Source of the DNA: an uncultured Ignavibacteriota bacterium
Lineage (GTDB): Bacteria; Bacteroidota; Ignavibacteria; Tepidaquicellales; Tepidaquicellaceae
DNA length: 25,162 nucleotides
Assembly (NCBI GenBank): GCA_937959065.1
Contig: CALGOI010000382.1
Coordinates: 1-25,162, forward strand
Direction: 5' to 3'
The position numbers were made by a program, and so were the translations under genes. The notes under the pieces were generated by a model, which was given only the letters and a program-made list of their open reading frames with translations, made no database searches and was not told the DNA's origin. Below, one piece after another: positions 1 to 9,477 of this stretch; position 1 is the stretch's first letter, and each line of letters begins with the position of its first letter.

Positions 1-573
1 CAAAGAGCCGAATGGGAGCTGGTAAGGAAAGCCGAGAACGAAGGCACCGGTTGCTTTATAGCCGTAGAGGAGCGGGTTATTTCCGAACGCGAAAGAGTGT
101 GTCGCGAAGATCTCGTATCCTCCGTCACCGTTCATATCGGCGATAGTGGTGGACGAGTTATACCACGCTGCGTCGAGGCCGGACTGGCGTGGCCAGCCGA
201 ACTGGTACGGGATAGCGCCATCTGTCTGTATGGTCTGCTGTACAGGTCTTTCGTAGTCCTGTATCTTTAAAATTGTGAAAGCGGAGTTTTGGAGGCGTCC
301 GAGCTGTGAGCTGTTACATATTACGGTTACGTGTCCATTGTCCTGGTTATAGATGAACCTTCCGCGGGAGGTGACTTTGGCGTCGTCGAACTCCGTGATA
401 TAGTTTTGCAGTACGCGGAGATCGTTTTCGGATGTGATCTTTACCCGTACGGCGTATTCGTTGATGTTGCGTTCCCAAACGGGAGTTTGGGAACGAGTGT
501 TATTGTATTCGTTAGCGAATGCGCTAACGGATAGTATGATCGTGAGTAAGAATGTAAATGTTATTTTTATCAT
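1..573 (-). CDS. Secreted FG-GAP/VCBS-repeat-type protein, N-terminal part (runs off the left edge)
   Basis: Open for 191 codons from an ATG at 573-571 to the window edge, with no stop. Residues 1-20 form a signal peptide (charged start, hydrophobic core, likely cut after A-F-A at residue 20). Residues 27-35 (RSQTPVWER) are encoded by a palindromic repeat, so they are probably an insertion. Further in, the stretch IADMNGDGGYEIFA has the Asp-rich calcium-binding loop pattern of FG-GAP/VCBS beta-propeller repeats, as found in large exported proteins of Bacteroidota and Ignavibacteria. Many of those end in a type IX sorting domain, but the C-terminus is outside the window. The specific function is unknown. 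Divergent from the histidine kinase gene at 881. Confidence 0.8.
   Translation of the reverse strand, partial: MIKITFTFLLTIILSVSAFANEYNNTRSQTPVWERNINEYAVRVKITSENDLRVLQNYITEFDDAKVTSRGRFIYNQDNGHVTVICNSSQLGRLQNSAFTILKIQDYERPVQQTIQTDGAIPYQFGWPRQSGLDAAWYNSSTTIADMNGDGGYEIFATHSFAFGNNPLLYGYKATGAFVLGFPYQLPFGSL
470..495. repeat. Palindromic repeat inside a coding region (family A, copy 1)
   Basis: Perfect 11-bp inverted repeat, CGTTCCCAAAC at 470-480 and its complement at 485-495, around a 4-nt loop. It lies in frame in codons 27-35 of the secreted protein on the minus strand, directly after the signal peptide. A close relative lies at 10226-10251 and a diverged one at 10287-10312, both intergenic. 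Confidence 0.85.
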
Positions 574-611
574 TAGAATGTATTTTGTTTTTTTGTTGGG
601 CAAAAATGTTT

Positions 612-653
612 ACACACCCCGTCTTCAAGATAACTCGGGAATCCACCCCTCTC
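612..653. repeat. Dispersed short repeat (family B, copy 1)
   Basis: It carries ACACACCCCGTC at its left and TCCACCCCTCTC at its right, joined by about 20 nt. The same two end blocks occur in inverted orientation at 9478-9520. It sits in the 307-bp divergent spacer 574-880. The rest of that spacer is AT-rich and must hold the promoters for both flanking genes, but I could not pick out a convincing box. Confidence 0.6.
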
Positions 654-880
654 AAGATATCTCATTGATTTGAAGGCGCAATTATGTACTATAATTATAG
701 AAATTAGGGATAATAGGTAATAACGTCAATGAATGATGCATTTTGGGATGAATAATTAAATAGAATTAGACTTTAAAATTTGAAAAAACATCAATATTTT
801 AAGTTATTAACAAAAAAGGGCAATAGTGAGGGGTACTGGATCTATGATTTACGCTGAGGGTATTATTTTCACAAACCATA

Positions 881-3800
881 ATGAAAGAAATTATTTCCGA
901 CATAAGCAGTAAGCCAACCGGAAAGACCGCAACAGGAGTATTTTTTGCAGGATTGCTCCTTTCCATACTAACCGCGATAGTAGAAATTCTCACCGGGAAG
1001 CTATTACTAGTCTCGTTTTTCTATATATTCCCTATAGCTGCTGTATGTATATACAGCGGGAGAAAGGGCGGAATTTTCCTTTCAATAATCAGCTCAGCTT
1101 TTTATATAGTAACCGGCGCATTAACCGAGGGGTGGTTTAGCGAACCCATCAGCAATATAATAGTCCCCCCGGTAGTATTTATACTCACCGCAATAGTCAT
1201 TTCACACAGAGATACAAAAGAAAACAGGGCTGTTGATGAAACCGCTTCACCCATTTCACATTCATTAAACGGAAGCGAGCATGTCGATCTCACGTTTCAG
1301 AATTTCTTTGATAATGCTAAGGATGCAATTTATTCAACGGATGAGAAAGGCAAGCTCAACATTGCAAACAAAGCATTCTTTGAGATAACGGGTTACTCAC
1401 CTGAAGAGCTTAATAAATTGAATTACAAAAACCTTGTCTCACCGGCCCACAGGAAAAAAATAGATACATTTTACAAAAGACAGCTCCTGAAAAGGACACA
1501 GAACACATATGTTGAATTTCCGATAGTGACAAAGAGCGGCGAGGAAAGGTGGGTAGCACAGAGTACGTTCGCGATGCAGGTGAATGGTTCGGTTAAGGAA
1601 TTCTATTTTATAACAAGAGATATAAGTGAGCACGTCCGAGACAAAGAGGTTGTAAGATCGAGCGAGCAAAAGCTCAGGCAGATAATAGATCTTGTTCCCC
1701 ATTTCATATTCGCAAAGAACGAAGATGGGAAGTTCATACTGGCAAACAAGGCAACAGCTGATGTATATGGAATTACAGTGGAAGAGCTTTTGACAAAGAC
1801 TGATGCGGATTTCGCGAAGTCTAAAGAAGAAGCAGAAGGTTTCCGCAAAGACGATTTGGAAGTAATCAAAAGCGGTAAAGCGAAATTCATCGCGGAGGAA
1901 AAGATAACCGACACGGAAGGAAACGTAAGGTACTTGCAGACGATAAAGATCCCTTACAAAGAGCCCGGGACGGACAACCCTGCAGTACTTGGAGTTGCAA
2001 CAGATATTACTGAGAGGAAGCATTTCATCGAAGCCTTAAAGGACACTGAAACCAACTTCAGGAATTTCGCAAAGACAGCACCGGTAGCCTTAACCAGGTA
2101 TGATGTTACCAAACAATGTTATGAATTTGTAAATGATGAATTTGTACGACAGTCGGGGTATACATTAGATGAGTTTGAAGCATTGAGTGATGAGGCTTTA
2201 AAGGAGATGTTATACGAAGCAGACAGGGAGAGAGTTTATGATTCTTTTAAGCGCTGGAAAGAGCACGGATACAGCGGTGTTCAGCATCTTGATTACCGAA
2301 TAATTAACAAAGAAGGTAAAGTCATATGGCTTGATACATTTTATTATTCGGATTTTGATCCTGAAGGGAATCTCAAATACATTAACCAGATATGCGTTGA
2401 TGTGACAGAGAGGAAGCAAATGGAGGATACTCTTCGCAACAGTGAGGAAAGGTATAAGGCATTTATCGATCACAGCACTGAAGGAATATACAGTATAGAG
2501 TTTGACAATCCAATCAGTACGGACTTATCTCCGGAAGAAATCACAGATGAGATATATGAACAAGGTTATATAGGAGAGTGTAATGAAGCAATGGCAAAGA
2601 TGTACGGATATAGTAAGTCGTCAGATCTTGTAAGAAAGAAGCTAACAGAATTACATGGTGCTGAGGACATCGAAGGAAATAAAATCTCATTCAGATCGTT
2701 TATTGAGAATGATTATAAAATAAATAACGGTGAGACAACAGAAGTTGATAAAAACGGCAACCTGAAATATTTTTACAATAATGCTGTAGGAATAATATCT
2801 GGCGGCAAGCTAACAAGGATATGGGGCACCCAGGTAGACATTACAGAAAGAAAGCAAATCACCGATCAAAACAGAAAGCTCTACCAGGCAGTAGAGCAGA
2901 GCTCTGCTTCGATCATAATAACAAGTGTAACGGGTGAGATAGAATATGTTAACCATAAGTTCACCGAGATCACGGGATACCTCAGAAAAGAGGTAATAGG
3001 AAAGGTCGCAAGGATATTCAAGAAAGGAACTGTCGAAGGATTTTCAGACAATAAAGAACTGGTTGATCTAATCCACTCCGGAGAGAGCTGGAGCGGAGAA
3101 TATTTAAACAGGAGGAAGGACGGTGAGGATTACTGGGAGTATGCTACAATTTCTCCGATAAAAAATGAAGAAGGAATAGTTACGCATTTCGTAGCTATTT
3201 CAGAGGACATTACAGATCAGAAACTAACAGAAGATTCAATAAGGCGGAGTGAAGAGCGTTACAGGGCGTTCATCACACACAGCTCCGAAGGTATATACCG
3301 TATGGAGCTTAGAAAGCCCATCAATGTGAAGGCATCACTGGAAGAGCACATCGAACATTTTACAAAGTATGCTTACCTGGCTGAGTGTAATGATGTAATG
3401 GCAAAGATGTACGGGTATGAGACAGCGGATGAAGTTGTAGATAAGCCGGTCATTGAAATACTCGGGCAGAACAAGAGCCAGAATTCAAATACAATTTCGT
3501 TTGAGTCGTTCGTGAAAGCCGGATACAGGATAAACAACAGTGAAACTCGTGAAGTAGATAAAGAAGGCCACGCCAAATATTTCCTTAATAACGGGCTGGG
3601 AATAATTGAAGATGAGTATCTTGTACGTATATGGGGTACACAGAGGGATATAACTGAACTCAGGCAGGTACAGGAACAGCTTAGGAAGTTATCAAGAGCA
3701 GTTGAACAGAGTGCTGATTCGGTTATTATAATGAATACTGAAGGAAAGATAGAGTACGTTAATCCGAAATTTACCGAAGTAACCGGGTTTACATTTGAAG

Positions 3801-4780
3801 AAGTTATGGGAAGGTATCCTTATATACTTTATAAAGGTGAAGTACCGGAGAAGCTGTATAATGAAATCCGGAATTGTTTGGAGAAAGGGCTGGACTGGAA
3901 AGGCGAATATTATAATAAACGAAAGAACGGAGAAAGATACTGGGAATACGCGACAATATCTCCAATCAAAGATGAGAACGGCAATGTAACGCATTTTCTT
4001 TATGTGAAAGAAGACATTACAGAAAGAAAGACATTCGAGAATGAGCTCATGGCAGCCAAGGAAAGAGCCGAAGAGGCAAGCCAGGCAAAGAGCCAGTTCC
4101 TCGCAAATATGAGTCATGAGATCAGGACACCGATGAACGGAATAGTGGGAATGGCGCAGCTGCTTACATTGACCGATCTCAATGAGGAGCAGTCTGAGTA
4201 TGTGGACATGATACACTATTCATCTGATGTACTTTTAAAGATCATAAACGATATACTTGATTTCTCAAAGATCGAGGCGGGTAAATTCAAACTCAGCGAG
4301 GAGGAATTTAATTTACGAGAAAGCCTGGATACAATGTTCAGGCTCTTGAAATCAGAGGCGGACAGTAAAAATCTGAAGTTCGTCTATAAAAACCCCAAAC
4401 ATCTCGACATAAATGTATTTGGTGATAAATACAGATTGAACCAGATACTGACCAATCTTGTAAGTAACGCGATAAAGTTTACCCGCGAAGGAGAGATTAA
4501 AATCGTCGCCAATGAGATAAAAAGGACAGACGATAAGGTGAAATTGGAATTCGTTATATCGGATACCGGAATTGGAATACCGAGCGATAAGTTCGATAAC
4601 CTGTTTGAGAGTTTTACCCAGCTTGAGAATCCGTATGTAAAGCAGTACATGGGAACGGGACTGGGACTATCCATAGTAAAACGATTGATCGAGATAATGA
4701 ACGGAGAAATAGAGGTTGAAAGCGAGGAGCAAAAGGGAAGTGTGTTTACGGTGAGATTGGAGTTTAAGCTGATGAAGTAA
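881..4780 (+). CDS. Membrane-bound multi-PAS sensor histidine kinase (seven PAS domains)
   Basis: 1299 aa. Residues about 16-110 hold four hydrophobic segments with almost no extracytoplasmic loop. Seven PAS-like units follow at roughly 138-258, 263-380, 388-512, 520-658, 665-782, 790-928 and 935-1052, most ending in a DITE-R-K-type motif. HisKA is at about 1060-1135 with phospho-acceptor H1079 in MSHEIRTPMNG. The HATPase domain shows the N box (NQILTNLVSNAIKF), G1 (DTGIGIP) and G2 (GTGLGLS) motifs. The protein ends straight after the ATPase domain with no receiver, and no response regulator is adjacent, so it is an orphan sensor whose partner lies elsewhere. PAS units 4-5 and 6-7 are an internal duplication. 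The signal sensed is unknown. The start is the ATG after ACAAACCATA; no clear Shine-Dalgarno. Confidence 0.93.
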   Translation: MKEIISDISSKPTGKTATGVFFAGLLLSILTAIVEILTGKLLLVSFFYIFPIAAVCIYSGRKGGIFLSIISSAFYIVTGALTEGWFSEPISNIIVPPVVFILTAIVISHRDTKENRAVDETASPISHSLNGSEHVDLTFQNFFDNAKDAIYSTDEKGKLNIANKAFFEITGYSPEELNKLNYKNLVSPAHRKKIDTFYKRQLLKRTQNTYVEFPIVTKSGEERWVAQSTFAMQVNGSVKEFYFITRDISEHVRDKEVVRSSEQKLRQIIDLVPHFIFAKNEDGKFILANKATADVYGITVEELLTKTDADFAKSKEEAEGFRKDDLEVIKSGKAKFIAEEKITDTEGNVRYLQTIKIPYKEPGTDNPAVLGVATDITERKHFIEALKDTETNFRNFAKTAPVALTRYDVTKQCYEFVNDEFVRQSGYTLDEFEALSDEALKEMLYEADRERVYDSFKRWKEHGYSGVQHLDYRIINKEGKVIWLDTFYYSDFDPEGNLKYINQICVDVTERKQMEDTLRNSEERYKAFIDHSTEGIYSIEFDNPISTDLSPEEITDEIYEQGYIGECNEAMAKMYGYSKSSDLVRKKLTELHGAEDIEGNKISFRSFIENDYKINNGETTEVDKNGNLKYFYNNAVGIISGGKLTRIWGTQVDITERKQITDQNRKLYQAVEQSSASIIITSVTGEIEYVNHKFTEITGYLRKEVIGKVARIFKKGTVEGFSDNKELVDLIHSGESWSGEYLNRRKDGEDYWEYATISPIKNEEGIVTHFVAISEDITDQKLTEDSIRRSEERYRAFITHSSEGIYRMELRKPINVKASLEEHIEHFTKYAYLAECNDVMAKMYGYETADEVVDKPVIEILGQNKSQNSNTISFESFVKAGYRINNSETREVDKEGHAKYFLNNGLGIIEDEYLVRIWGTQRDITELRQVQEQLRKLSRAVEQSADSVIIMNTEGKIEYVNPKFTEVTGFTFEEVMGRYPYILYKGEVPEKLYNEIRNCLEKGLDWKGEYYNKRKNGERYWEYATISPIKDENGNVTHFLYVKEDITERKTFENELMAAKERAEEASQAKSQFLANMSHEIRTPMNGIVGMAQLLTLTDLNEEQSEYVDMIHYSSDVLLKIINDILDFSKIEAGKFKLSEEEFNLRESLDTMFRLLKSEADSKNLKFVYKNPKHLDINVFGDKYRLNQILTNLVSNAIKFTREGEIKIVANEIKRTDDKVKLEFVISDTGIGIPSDKFDNLFESFTQLENPYVKQYMGTGLGLSIVKRLIEIMNGEIEVESEEQKGSVFTVRLEFKLMK

Positions 4781-4821
4781 GTATATTTATAGAATTAAAG
4801 ATTATAGCGGAATTCAGAGGT

Positions 4822-4842
4822 AAGCGCGTGAGCGCTTTTTTT
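4822..4842 (+). terminator. Rho-independent terminator of the histidine kinase gene
   Basis: A 6-bp stem AAGCGC/GCGCTT with GTGA loop (4822-4837) runs into a seven-T tract, 41 nt after the kinase stop codon. GAGGTAA and TTACCTC flank it and could extend the pairing. Confidence 0.75.
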
Positions 4843-4857
4843 GTTTACCTCACCTAA

Positions 4858-4882
4858 CCCCTCTTCGTATAGAGAAGAGGGG
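4858..4882. repeat. Inverted repeat between convergent genes
   Basis: Perfect 9-bp arms CCCCTCTTC (4858-4866) and GAAGAGGGG (4874-4882) around a 7-nt loop, between the convergent kinase and VOC genes. A related but poorly paired C-rich element lies at 6961-6990. It could also end transcripts from the right, but no T tract follows. Confidence 0.55.
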
Positions 4883-4909
4883 CAGATTGAAGTAAAATTG
4901 TGTTGCAGG

Positions 4910-5323
4910 CTATGCTTGCGGTTTGTCGTGGTTAAACATCCAGGTGATTCCGTATTTATCGACGATCATACCGAATTTGGCACCCCAGAAGGTATCCTTT
5001 AGAGGCATTGTTATATTGCCGCCGGAGGAGAGGTTGTCGAAGATCTTTTGCTGCTCATCTTCCGAATCGAAGTTGAGGCTTAAAGAAATAGTATCTCCCG
5101 GCACGGCAGGCTTTCCATGCATTGCATCTGATGCCATAAAGAAAATATTGCCCGCTTTGAATTGTGAGTGCAGGACTTTGTCTTTCTGGTCTTCGGTAAC
5201 TTCTACCGGGGATCCGTCATATCTCATCATTACGGTAATTTCACCCCCGAATACATCTTTGTAAAAAGTGAGGGCTTCTTCGCAATTTCCGGAAAAATTA
5301 AGGTAAGGGACTATCTGGTCCAT
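4910..5323 (-). CDS. VOC-superfamily protein, PhnB-like
   Basis: 137 aa, about the full length of PhnB-like glyoxalase-fold proteins. The N-terminus (MDQIVPYLNFSGNCEEALTF, then YKDVFGG) and the C-terminal block (DTFWGAKFGMIVDKYGITWM) are the two halves of the fold and are typical of the family. Members bind a metal in a beta-alpha-beta-beta-beta cavity, but most have no assigned substrate, and none can be read from the sequence here. It is a single-gene unit, convergent with the histidine kinase and divergent from the SDR gene at 5467. Confidence 0.85.
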   Translation of the reverse strand: MDQIVPYLNFSGNCEEALTFYKDVFGGEITVMMRYDGSPVEVTEDQKDKVLHSQFKAGNIFFMASDAMHGKPAVPGDTISLSLNFDSEDEQQKIFDNLSSGGNITMPLKDTFWGAKFGMIVDKYGITWMFNHDKPQA

Positions 5324-5466
5324 GATAATTTGTTTTAATTTGAATAAAATCGGATTATTGTAAGGAACTAAATATAATATAAGTCATTGATATTTACAAA
5401 ATAGAAAGATTGTCGTTTACACGGTTATGAATTTTCTTTGCGGTTGAAAAACAACAATTTTGGTAT

Positions 5467-6909
5467 ATGAAAATATTATTAACGGGCGTAACCGGATACA
5501 TAGGCAAGAGACTTTTGCCGCAGCTTCTGGAGCAGGGACATGAAGTGATTTGCTGTGTGCGCAATAAGCAGAGATTCAATGCACCGTCCGGTGTGCCGGT
5601 GCTCGAGATAGATTTTTTGAATGAAGGAAATGATGATAAAATCCCGGGAGATATAGACGCTGCATATTACCTTATCCATTCGATGGCTTCTAATGTAGGA
5701 TCATTTGAGGAAATGGAAGAGAAGACTGCGCGGAATTTTGCAAAGCTGATCAGCAAAACGAAAGCCCGTCAATTGATATATCTCAGCGGTATATCAAACG
5801 AGGAGGAGCTCTCAAAGCATCTGCGCTCGCGTAGAAATACTGAAGATGTTTTAAAGGAAAGCGGGGTTCCTCTGACTGTTTTAAGAGCGAGTATAATAGT
5901 AGGTTCGGGCAGCGCATCATTTGAGATAATAAGGGACCTGGTGGAGAAACTGCCTGTGATGGTCGCGCCGAAGTGGCTAAATACCAGGAACCAGCCAATA
6001 GCCATCAGGAATGTACTGCAGTACCTGACAGGTGTATTGAATAATGAGAAGACATTTAACAGAGATTTTGACATAGGTGGCAATGAGATATTGACATACA
6101 GGGACATGCTGATGCAGTTCGCTGAGGTGCGGGGTTTAAGGAGAGTGATCATTACCGTACCGGTAATGTCGCCGCGGTTGTCATCATACTGGTTGTATTT
6201 TGTGACTGCGACGTCATACAAGCTGGCGGTTAACCTGGTGGACAGCATGAAGGTGGAGGTAATAGCGAGGGATTTCGATGATCCTGAACTGGAGAAGCTG
6301 CTCGGAGTAAAGCCGCTCAGTTACAGAGAGGCAGTGAAGGCTGCATTTACGAAGATAGAGCAGAACGAGGTAGTCTCGAGCTGGAAGGATTCATTTTCGT
6401 CGAGCTTACGGGATGATGTTTTGTCAAAGTATATTAATGTACCGGAGAACGGGTGCTTCACTGACAAAAGAGTGAAAGAGATACACGTATCACATAAAGA
6501 TGTGCTTGAGAAGATATGGAGCCTGGGAGGAAAGACGGGATGGTACTACGGGAATTTTTTATGGAGGATCAGGGGGTTGATTGATAAAGCTGCAGGAGGT
6601 GTGGGATTAAGGCGGGGGCGGACGAATCAGAAGGAGATAAACGCGGGTGACGCGCTTGACTTTTGGAGGGTGCTGGCGGCGGACAAGGAAGACATGAGGT
6701 TGTTATTATATGCTGAGATGAGACTTCCCGGGGAAGCGTGGCTGGAGTTTAAGATCAATAAGAAGGATGCAGGCTACGAGCTGGTGCAGACGGCAACGTT
6801 CAGGCCGAAGGGTGTAACGGGAAGGTTGTACTGGTACAGTGTTTTGCCGTTTCATTATTTTGTTTTTGAGGGAATGGCGGGAAGGATAGCGGGGGTTTCC
6901 AAATCATAA
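5467..6909 (+). CDS. SDR-family NAD(P)-binding protein fused to DUF2867
   Basis: 480 aa. The N-terminus MKILLTGVTGYIGKRLLPQL has the GxxGxxG dinucleotide-binding motif at residues 7-13 and the fold of atypical short-chain dehydrogenases (NmrA/NDUFA9-like). Residues from about 310 on match the DUF2867 pattern (GWYYGN, DALDFWRV, LLLYAEMRLPGEAWLEF). This two-domain layout is known in many bacteria, but its substrate is not established. The protein is full length for that class. It precedes ligD by 133 bp on the same strand, a gap holding a C-rich repeat, so cotranscription is uncertain. Confidence 0.85.
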   Translation: MKILLTGVTGYIGKRLLPQLLEQGHEVICCVRNKQRFNAPSGVPVLEIDFLNEGNDDKIPGDIDAAYYLIHSMASNVGSFEEMEEKTARNFAKLISKTKARQLIYLSGISNEEELSKHLRSRRNTEDVLKESGVPLTVLRASIIVGSGSASFEIIRDLVEKLPVMVAPKWLNTRNQPIAIRNVLQYLTGVLNNEKTFNRDFDIGGNEILTYRDMLMQFAEVRGLRRVIITVPVMSPRLSSYWLYFVTATSYKLAVNLVDSMKVEVIARDFDDPELEKLLGVKPLSYREAVKAAFTKIEQNEVVSSWKDSFSSSLRDDVLSKYINVPENGCFTDKRVKEIHVSHKDVLEKIWSLGGKTGWYYGNFLWRIRGLIDKAAGGVGLRRGRTNQKEINAGDALDFWRVLAADKEDMRLLLYAEMRLPGEAWLEFKINKKDAGYELVQTATFRPKGVTGRLYWYSVLPFHYFVFEGMAGRIAGVSKS

Positions 6910-6960
6910 TTTAGAGATACAAATAATGCCTACAGCGAGAATGTTCAGAGACTTTGCTAA

Positions 6961-6990
6961 CCCTCCCCCAGCCCCTCCGTCGTAGGGGAG
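6961..6990. repeat. C-rich dispersed repeat, degenerate
   Basis: CCCTCCCCCAGCCCCTCC followed by AGGGGAG. Only five bases pair cleanly (6972-6976 with 6984-6988). Composition and placement just after a stop codon resemble the inverted repeat at 4858-4882, so it may be a decayed relative. Confidence 0.35.
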
Positions 6991-7042
6991 CAACAGGGTT
7001 TTCTGAATTGTTAAGGAAAGTTATTAGGGATAAATTAGAATT

Positions 7043-9373
7043 ATGGCGAAGAGTGCACAAATGGTAAAGGTTGGGAAGCGGAAGCTGGAGCTTTCCAATT
7101 TAAAGAAGGTGCTTTTTCCGGATGACGGTATCATCAAGGCGGAGGTGATAGATTATTATCTAAAAATTGCTCCTACGATACTGAATCATATCAAGGGGAG
7201 ACCGCTTTCGTTGATACGATTTCCGGACGGAATATACGGAGAGCAGTTCTATCAGAAGAACCGTCCCGACTGGGCACCGGATTGGATAGAGTATGTGCCG
7301 CTGGGAAGCGATGAGAAGAAGGATTACATACTTGCCACAGAAGAGGCATCGCTGGTGTGGCTGGCGAACCTTGCCTGCCTTGAGATACACCAGATGCATT
7401 CAAAGAAGCCTGATTATGACAAACCGGATTATATGGTATTCGACATAGACCCGCCGGAGGGATATAAGTTTGAGGATGTGGTGGAAATCGCGATGGAACT
7501 CAGACCGTTCCTGGAGAACCTTGGGTATCATGCATTTGTGAAGACGACGGGAGGAAAGGGAGTGCACGTAGTAACTCCCATAGAACAGAAGTGGGATTTC
7601 CATAAAGTATTCGAGACTGCGCAGGAGATAGCGAAACCGTTCGTAGAGGAACGGTCTAATCTTACTCTTCACATAAAGAAGGAAGCGCGGAAGGGCAGGG
7701 TGCTGGTGGATATATACAGGATACGGCAGGGACAGTCGATAATATCGGCCTATAGCCTGAGGGGAAGAAAGGGCGCGCCTGTATCGACTCCGTTGACATG
7801 GGAGCAGCTGGAAGTGTTGAAAGACCCCGCGGAGTATAATCTTATGAACGTGCCGGATATGGTGATGTCGTACGGTGACGCATGGGAAGGAATATCGGCG
7901 TATGCTGTGGAGCTTCACACCGAAAGAAAGTCCAAAGCCAAACCCAAAAAATTAGGGCCTAATCCAAAACATAAAACACCGGAGCAGTTAGAGAAGTATT
8001 CGAAGAAGAGGGATTTCGAGAAGACGCCTGAACCGGGCGGAGAGATATTCGACGGGAAAGGAAATAATTTCGTGATACACCGGCATCACGCGTCACGGCT
8101 GCACTACGATCTGAGACTGGAGGAGGATGGTGTATTAAAGTCGTGGGCAGTGCCTAAGGGTCTTCCGCCTGCGCCGGGGATAAAGAGGCTGGCGGTCCAG
8201 ACGGAGGACCACCCGATGGAGTACCTGACATTCGAGGGCACTATACCGAAAGGACAGTACGGCGGCGGCGATATGTGGGTGTACGCGGCGGGGAAGTACG
8301 AGATAACGAAGGAGAAGAAGGACGGATTTTATTTCAGGCTGCACAGCCCGGCAGTGAGCGGGGAGTACAGGATGTACATGATAAATAAGAACAAGAAAGA
8401 GTATCTGATGGAACGGGTTGGTAATCCGCAGGTGGACTGGCTTCACTCTGAAATAGAGCCGATGCTGGCAAGTCCGAGGAAGGACGTGCCGACGGACGAC
8501 AGGTATATTTACGAAGTGAAGTGGGACGGGATAAGAGTGATGGTTTCGCTGGATGAAGGTAAGGTGACGCTTAGGACCAGGAATAATAATGACATTACGG
8601 CGAAATTTCCCGAGCTGCTGAGCGCGGAGAAGTCATTCAGGGCTACGTGCGGATTATTCGACGGGGAGATAGTATGCCTGGATGAAGCCGGGAGACCGGT
8701 GTTCAAAGAGGTGATACACAGGATGCAGAGGTCGTCGGAGGCAGATATCGAGAGGAACATGAAGAAGTACCCGGCGTATTGCTATTTATTCGATGTGCTG
8801 TATCTCGACGGCAGGGCGGTGGTGAATGAGCCGTTAGAGAGACGGCGTGACTGGCTGAAGGACGCGATAAAGAAGGATTCATCTTACAGGGTGAGCGAGG
8901 TGATCGATGACGGGGAAGCGCTGTTCAACGCGGCGGGAGATTTAGGTCTCGAAGGAATAATGGCGAAGGACAGGAGCAGTAAATACCAGCCGGGGCGAAG
9001 GACGGACACGTGGTACAAGATAAAGGTAAGGAATACAACAGAGAGTCATATCATAGGGTACACGAAAGGAAAGGGAAACAGGGAGGCGGTCTTTGGGGCG
9101 CTGCACCTGGGGGACATTGACGAGAAGGGGAAGGTGACATACAGGGGAAAGGTCGGGACAGGATTTAATGATAAGCTGATGAAGGAGATAAATAAGGATA
9201 TAAAGAAGCTGAAGGAAGTGAAGAAGCCGATAAAGGAGAAGGTACTGGATGAGAAGAATACGACGTGGATCGAGCCGATGCTGGTGTGTGAAGTGGAGTA
9301 TGCTTCGATCACGAAAGACGGCGCGTACAGGGAGCCGGTGTTTGTTAGGATGCGGCCGGATCTATCCGGGTGA
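7043..9373 (+). CDS. ligD: Multifunctional non-homologous end-joining DNA ligase LigD (POL-PE-LIG)
   Basis: 776 aa with all three LigD activities. The polymerase/primase domain is at about 1-290, with metal-binding aspartates D134 and D136 in FDIDPPEG and the KTTGGKGVHV block. A basic linker is at 293-330. The 3'-phosphoesterase domain is at about 335-450, with H348, H354, D356, R358 and H390 in the conserved HxxASRLHYDLRLE and EDHPMEY motifs. The ATP-dependent ligase is at about 470-776, with lysine nucleophile K493 in EVKWDG and motif LEGIMAKD. The order is that of mycobacterial LigD, not of the Pseudomonas type (PE-LIG-POL). It repairs double-strand breaks together with Ku, whose gene lies 1.4 kb downstream on the same strand. 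No key residue is missing. Confidence 0.97.
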   Translation: MAKSAQMVKVGKRKLELSNLKKVLFPDDGIIKAEVIDYYLKIAPTILNHIKGRPLSLIRFPDGIYGEQFYQKNRPDWAPDWIEYVPLGSDEKKDYILATEEASLVWLANLACLEIHQMHSKKPDYDKPDYMVFDIDPPEGYKFEDVVEIAMELRPFLENLGYHAFVKTTGGKGVHVVTPIEQKWDFHKVFETAQEIAKPFVEERSNLTLHIKKEARKGRVLVDIYRIRQGQSIISAYSLRGRKGAPVSTPLTWEQLEVLKDPAEYNLMNVPDMVMSYGDAWEGISAYAVELHTERKSKAKPKKLGPNPKHKTPEQLEKYSKKRDFEKTPEPGGEIFDGKGNNFVIHRHHASRLHYDLRLEEDGVLKSWAVPKGLPPAPGIKRLAVQTEDHPMEYLTFEGTIPKGQYGGGDMWVYAAGKYEITKEKKDGFYFRLHSPAVSGEYRMYMINKNKKEYLMERVGNPQVDWLHSEIEPMLASPRKDVPTDDRYIYEVKWDGIRVMVSLDEGKVTLRTRNNNDITAKFPELLSAEKSFRATCGLFDGEIVCLDEAGRPVFKEVIHRMQRSSEADIERNMKKYPAYCYLFDVLYLDGRAVVNEPLERRRDWLKDAIKKDSSYRVSEVIDDGEALFNAAGDLGLEGIMAKDRSSKYQPGRRTDTWYKIKVRNTTESHIIGYTKGKGNREAVFGALHLGDIDEKGKVTYRGKVGTGFNDKLMKEINKDIKKLKEVKKPIKEKVLDEKNTTWIEPMLVCEVEYASITKDGAYREPVFVRMRPDLSG

Positions 9374-9404
9374 AAGTTTAAAGTTTAAAGTTGAAAGAAA
9401 TTAA

Positions 9405-9466
9405 CCGCTGAGGACGCTGAGAACGGAGAAAAGATTTACCACGGAGACACCAAGACACGGAGAAAG
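9405..9466. repeat. Dispersed repeat of the 'accacggagacac' type (family C, copy 1)
   Basis: Runs through CTGAGGACGCTGAGAACGG and TACCACGGAGACACCAAG to ACACGGAGAAAG. A shorter relative (GCCACAGAGACACAGAGG) is at 10165-10196. It lies in the 230-bp ligD downstream spacer, which also starts with three tandem AAGTTTAA-like units at 9374-9395. No gene is seen in the spacer. Confidence 0.55.
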
Positions 9467-9477
9467 AAATTTAAAAT

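Noticed and set aside
331..673. Two overlapping plus-strand frames near the left end
   Set aside because: They lie opposite the secreted FG-GAP gene, whose signal peptide and domain pattern make the minus strand clearly the coding one.
1439..2023. 194-aa minus-strand frame
   Set aside because: It is a shadow of the PAS-kinase gene; the plus strand has continuous conserved domains.
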